Origin: Dugong dugon
Taxonomy: Eukaryota; Chordata; Mammalia; Sirenia; Dugongidae
Direction: 5' to 3'
NCBI GenBank assembly: GCA_030035585.1
Contig: CM057467.1
Location: 69,490,941 to 69,554,940 of the forward strand
DNA length: 64,000 nucleotides
Shown: in pieces, positions 61,124-64,000 of the stretch
Position numbering within the stretch: position 1 is the first letter of the stretch
How the letters are laid out: each line of letters starts with the position of its first letter
Notes under the pieces: generated by a model
What the model saw: only the letters and a program-made list of their open reading frames with translations
The model's database searches: none
What the model was told of the DNA's origin: nothing
Translations under genes and position numbers: made by a program

Positions 61124-61689
61124 GAGTGTGATAGGTGAAGGACATTTAGCCTGGCCCATAGTCAGTCAGTAGCTATTGAAAAGAATTCCCAGTGTCCTGC
61201 TACAGCCTTCATGTAAGAGCTCTGCCTGCCTGCCTTTTTTATTCGCCTTTGCTGCTGCCAGCAGTGACCACTGTGAGGTCCATAGACACTGCCCCACCCT
61301 CCAGGAGGGCCTGCCTGAGGAACCCCAAAGGCACTCCTCTGGTCCCAGCCCTTAATGTGTGTTTTAAGGGTTTCCTATGTCTGTAGATCAACCTGTTGCT
61401 TTTCAGACATTAGAAAAAGCTAACACTCAGCTGTTGTAGAAAGCTGCAGCCAGGCCAAAAGCCTCACCTGATTGGAGACCCAACTCCAAAGCAATTTTTT
61501 TCTCACCTGTGGTAGGAAATGGAGGTGGCCAGAATCTTTAAAAAAAATCATTTCTATTCTTAATGATTAACTGGGTCTCTGCATAAGACTGCCCATACCT
61601 GAAGAGATAATAGAGTTAGGGTTTTTTCCCCGTAAAAATTAGAATTATTCATCCTTTACACTTCTTGCTGATTCTGGAAAGACCTAATT

Positions 61690-61881
61690 TAGTTTACACT
61701 CGACTGCTAACCGAGTGGTCAGTGGTTCAAACCCACGAGCCGATCTATGGGAGAAAAATGTGGCGGTCTCCTTCCGTAAAGATTTACAGCCTTGGAAACT
61801 CTGTAGGGCAGTTCTACTCTGTCCTGTAGAGACACTATGAGTCAGAATCGACTTGATGGCAATGGGTTTTTTTTTTTTTTG
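61690..61881 (+). mobile_element. AfroSINE (long form)
   Basis: ACTGCTAACCGAGTGGTCAG, GGTTCAAACCCACGAGCCGA, GTAGGGCAGTTCTACTCTGT, AGAATCGACTTGATGGCAAT, then a T run. The GGAGCCC start is missing. Confidence 0.92.
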
Positions 61882-62349
61882 AATTATTAGATGTTCATGT
61901 TCTAGGGAAAATATGTCTAGGAAATGAACATTTAGCAAATAATTTAAAATCTCTTGTGGGATAGAGCAGCTTATTGCGGATGCTTTTTGTGCTTTAAAAA
62001 CAAAGTACTTACCAACCCATGGAATTCTGTTTTCGTCCTTCCTTGGCCACAAACAGTTGTTAAGCACCAGCTGTGTGTGAGGCCCTGTGCTCGGTACCAG
62101 AGCTTTCAGAAGAACTCTCAAGCATATGTGTGTATGTGTATATATGTGTACAACACACACTCCCCTAACTAATCACCATACAAGGTAGCATTAAGAGAGG
62201 TATAAATAGAATCTTACAGGATTTTAAAGACGAGAAAAAGGCATATCTGATAGGGCGAATGGGGTTTCCTTTGGCCTGATATAAAGCGTAAGTAGCTTTT
62301 GAACATATGGAAATGGCATGACATGTTCCACATGGAGAGAAGATCTTGA

Positions 62350-62498
62350 ACGAAGTCGGGGAGACTAGTTTGTAGGGAGAGCAATGAGTGTATGCAGGAA
62401 TACAGTGGTAAGTAAGCTAGAGGTCAGAGCATATTTTTCACGTCAGGCTGAGGAGTTTCTGTAGGCAACCAAAAGCCATTTATATTTTTGAACAGGGG
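62350..62498 (-). mobile_element. L2 LINE fragment
   Basis: GAGTTTCTGTAGGCAACCAA, AAGCCATTTATATTTTTGAA and CAGGGG are the reverse L2 end into which the next element inserted. Confidence 0.55.
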
Positions 62499-64000
62499 TG
62501 TCATGGATGGAATTGTGTCCCCCCAAAACATGTGTGTATCAGCTTGGCTAGGTCATGATTCCCAGCATTGTATGATTGTGTAATCTGACGTGATTTCCTT
62601 ATGTGTTGTAAACTCTATCGCTGTGATGAGGTTATACTGATGAGGTATACAAGATTGGATAGTATCTTAATCCAGTCTCTTTTGAGATATAAAAGAGAGA
62701 AGCAAACAGAGACACATGGGAACCTTATACTACCCGGAAAGCAGTGCTGGGAGCAGAGTGGGTCCTTTGGACCTGAGGTTCCTGTGCAGAGAAGCTCCCA
62801 GATCAAGAGAAGACTGATGTATCACAAGGACCTTCCTCCAGAGCCAACAGAGAGAAAGCCTTCTCCTGGAGCTGATGCCCTGAATTTGGACTTGTAGCTG
62901 ACTGGACTGTGAGAGAATAAACTTCTCTTTGTTAAAGCCATCCACTCCTGGTATTTCTGTTAGAGCAGCACTAGATGACTAAGACAGAATTTGGTACCAG
63001 GATTAGGGTGCTGCTCTAACAGATACCTAAAATGTGGGCGCAGTTTTGAAATTGTGAATGTATAGAGGAGCGGCAGCAGCAGAGGCCCTGCAGCAGCAGA
63101 GAACCAACAGCAGCAGAACCAGGAGTCCAGTGCGAGATGGTGCTGGAGCTGACCCACGGAGCTTGAGAGAGCTGAGTGCCTATGTGCAGGAGGCTTCCTG
63201 GTGGAGTGGAGTGCCTCCGGGCACTTATCAGTGGAGCTACCGAGCTTTGGAACACTTGCCCCAGCAAGGCAAATGCGGGTATGAGGCCCAAGGGCCAAGA
63301 GGCCACAGGAAGCAGAAGCTGAAGAGACAAGGAACAAAAGAAGCTCAAAAGGTATGGCCATGACCTCAGGGGTTCCAAAGGGTGGAGCCATGGCCTCTGG
63401 TATTTCTAAGGGTGGAGTTGTCACTCCGATGGACTAGGAGAATAGTGCAGCTAAAGCCGAGGGAGCAGAATTGCCCTCCCAGTGGGCCTGGAAGGCAGAG
63501 CTGAAGCCTAGGGCCGAAGGGCCTCCACTCAGAATCCGGAGACTGTGGCCAATACCTAGAGTATGGAGGGCAGGACTATTGTGTAAATTGCCTCAGAGAA
63601 CAGAAGATTATTTTCAAAGCTTTGAGGGCTAATGTAATGTGTTCTGCTGACTTGCTTGGTGCCTGTTATCCCTTCTCCCCCAGTTTCTACCATTTGTAAT
63701 AGAAATGTCTAGCTTGTGCCTATTATGCCGTTGTACCTTTGGAAGCAAATAACTTGTATTCTAGATTTCACAGATGAAGAGGAATTTTTGGATTTCGGAC
63801 TTGGAGTTAAGACTTATGCTGTGATATGATGAGATGAATATGTTTTGCATGTTGCAAGGATGTGATTTTTGGGGGGCCAACGGGTGGCATGTCCTGGATT
63901 GAACTGTGTCCCCCCAGAAATGTGTGTATCAACTTGGCTAGGTCATGATTCCCAGCATTATATGATTGTGTAATCTGATGTGATTTCCTTACGTGTTGTA
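62499..64000 (+). mobile_element. MaLR-like element with both LTRs (3' LTR cut by window end)
   Basis: The 5' LTR is 62499-62986 (TGTCATGGATGG ... GATGACTAAGACA). The internal part is 62987-63889, and a second LTR starts at 63890 (TGTCCTGGATTG). Just inside the first LTR is TTGGTACCAGGATTAGGGTG, a tRNA-Leu-type primer-binding site as in MaLR elements. Before the second LTR is a purine tract GATTTTTGGGGGGCCAACG. The roughly 900-bp internal part has no recognisable gag, pol or env, as expected for a non-autonomous MaLR. The two LTRs differ at about 9 of the 111 comparable positions by eye. Confidence 0.88.

Larger units (their letters stand above)
58652..64000 (+). other. PAK1: PAK1 intron after coding exon 8 (partial)
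   Basis: Starts GTGAGT and runs off the window. By content: 58955-59105 RTE-related; 59110-59875 nothing recognised; 59880-60160 MIR and L2; 60205-60525 RTE-related; 60640-60880 MIR; 60926-61123 SINE; 61124-61680 nothing recognised; 61690-61881 SINE; 61882-62340 nothing recognised; 62350-62498 L2; 62499-64000 MaLR-like element. Confidence 0.85.

Noticed and set aside
61684-62160. 158-residue open frame on the minus strand
   Set aside because: It starts in a TG-rich stretch and ends in an AfroSINE; mixed origin, no homology, no splice sites.
63058-63363. 101-residue open frame in the MaLR internal region
   Set aside because: CAG-rich sequence inside a non-autonomous element; no retroviral domain recognised.

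Overview
The window is afrotherian mammal nuclear DNA, most likely elephant or a close relative. The evidence is about fifteen copies of a tRNA-derived SINE of AfroSINE type (5' start like GGAGCCCTGGTGG, middle like CCTATGGGGCAGTTCTACTC, 3' end like ATGAGTCGGAATCGACTC). A BovB-like RTE LINE carries the same 3' tail, and there are young lineage-type L1s on top of old mammalian MIR, L2, MER5 and LTR sequence. Species cannot be fixed from sequence alone.

The only cellular gene I can support is PAK1 (p21-activated kinase 1) on the + strand. Eight coding exons lie at 11658-11847, 26929-27029, 27521-27668, 31222-31259, 41401-41517, 44735-44924, 47060-47123 and 58603-58651. They join in phase without a stop and encode residues 1-299 of this protein. 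That covers the proline-rich N-terminus, CRIB/p21-binding region, autoinhibitory region, acidic tract, PIX-binding segment, phosphorylated linker and the start of the kinase domain with its glycine-rich loop. The catalytic lysine, the rest of the kinase domain and the 3' end lie beyond the window. Any upstream non-coding exon was not identified. Compared with human PAK1 recalled from memory, three coding changes stand out: a perfect 15-bp in-frame tandem duplication that doubles the IPVTP motif around human Thr212, Leu in place of Ser149, and one Asp fewer in the acidic tract.

Layout. 1-11636 is upstream or intron 1: a MLT2-like LTR inside an older LTR, L2 remnants, and a 5.5-kb minus-strand L1 with a 1.8-kb RTE inserted in it. 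11637-11847 is the first coding exon. The 15-kb intron 2 holds two stacked L1 regions, SINEs, MIRs, a candidate TIR element and a solo MaLR-like LTR. Exons 3-5 follow between 26929 and 31259. The 10-kb intron 5 has SINEs with intact target-site duplications and a SINE split by a MLT2-like LTR that carries a (CA)n(TA)n tract. Exons 6-8 lie between 41401 and 47123. The 11.5-kb intron 8 is dominated by a nearly full-length, decayed minus-strand L1 (50722-57966) whose 5' end is about 640 bp before exon 9. After exon 9, the window ends in intron 9 inside a MaLR-like element that has both LTRs.

Nothing here looks like a novel multi-gene system. The points most worth checking are the PAK1 coding differences and the nested transposon structures. 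Family names for repeats are by recognition from memory, not by a database search, and boundaries of old repeats (MIR, L2) are approximate to tens of bases.
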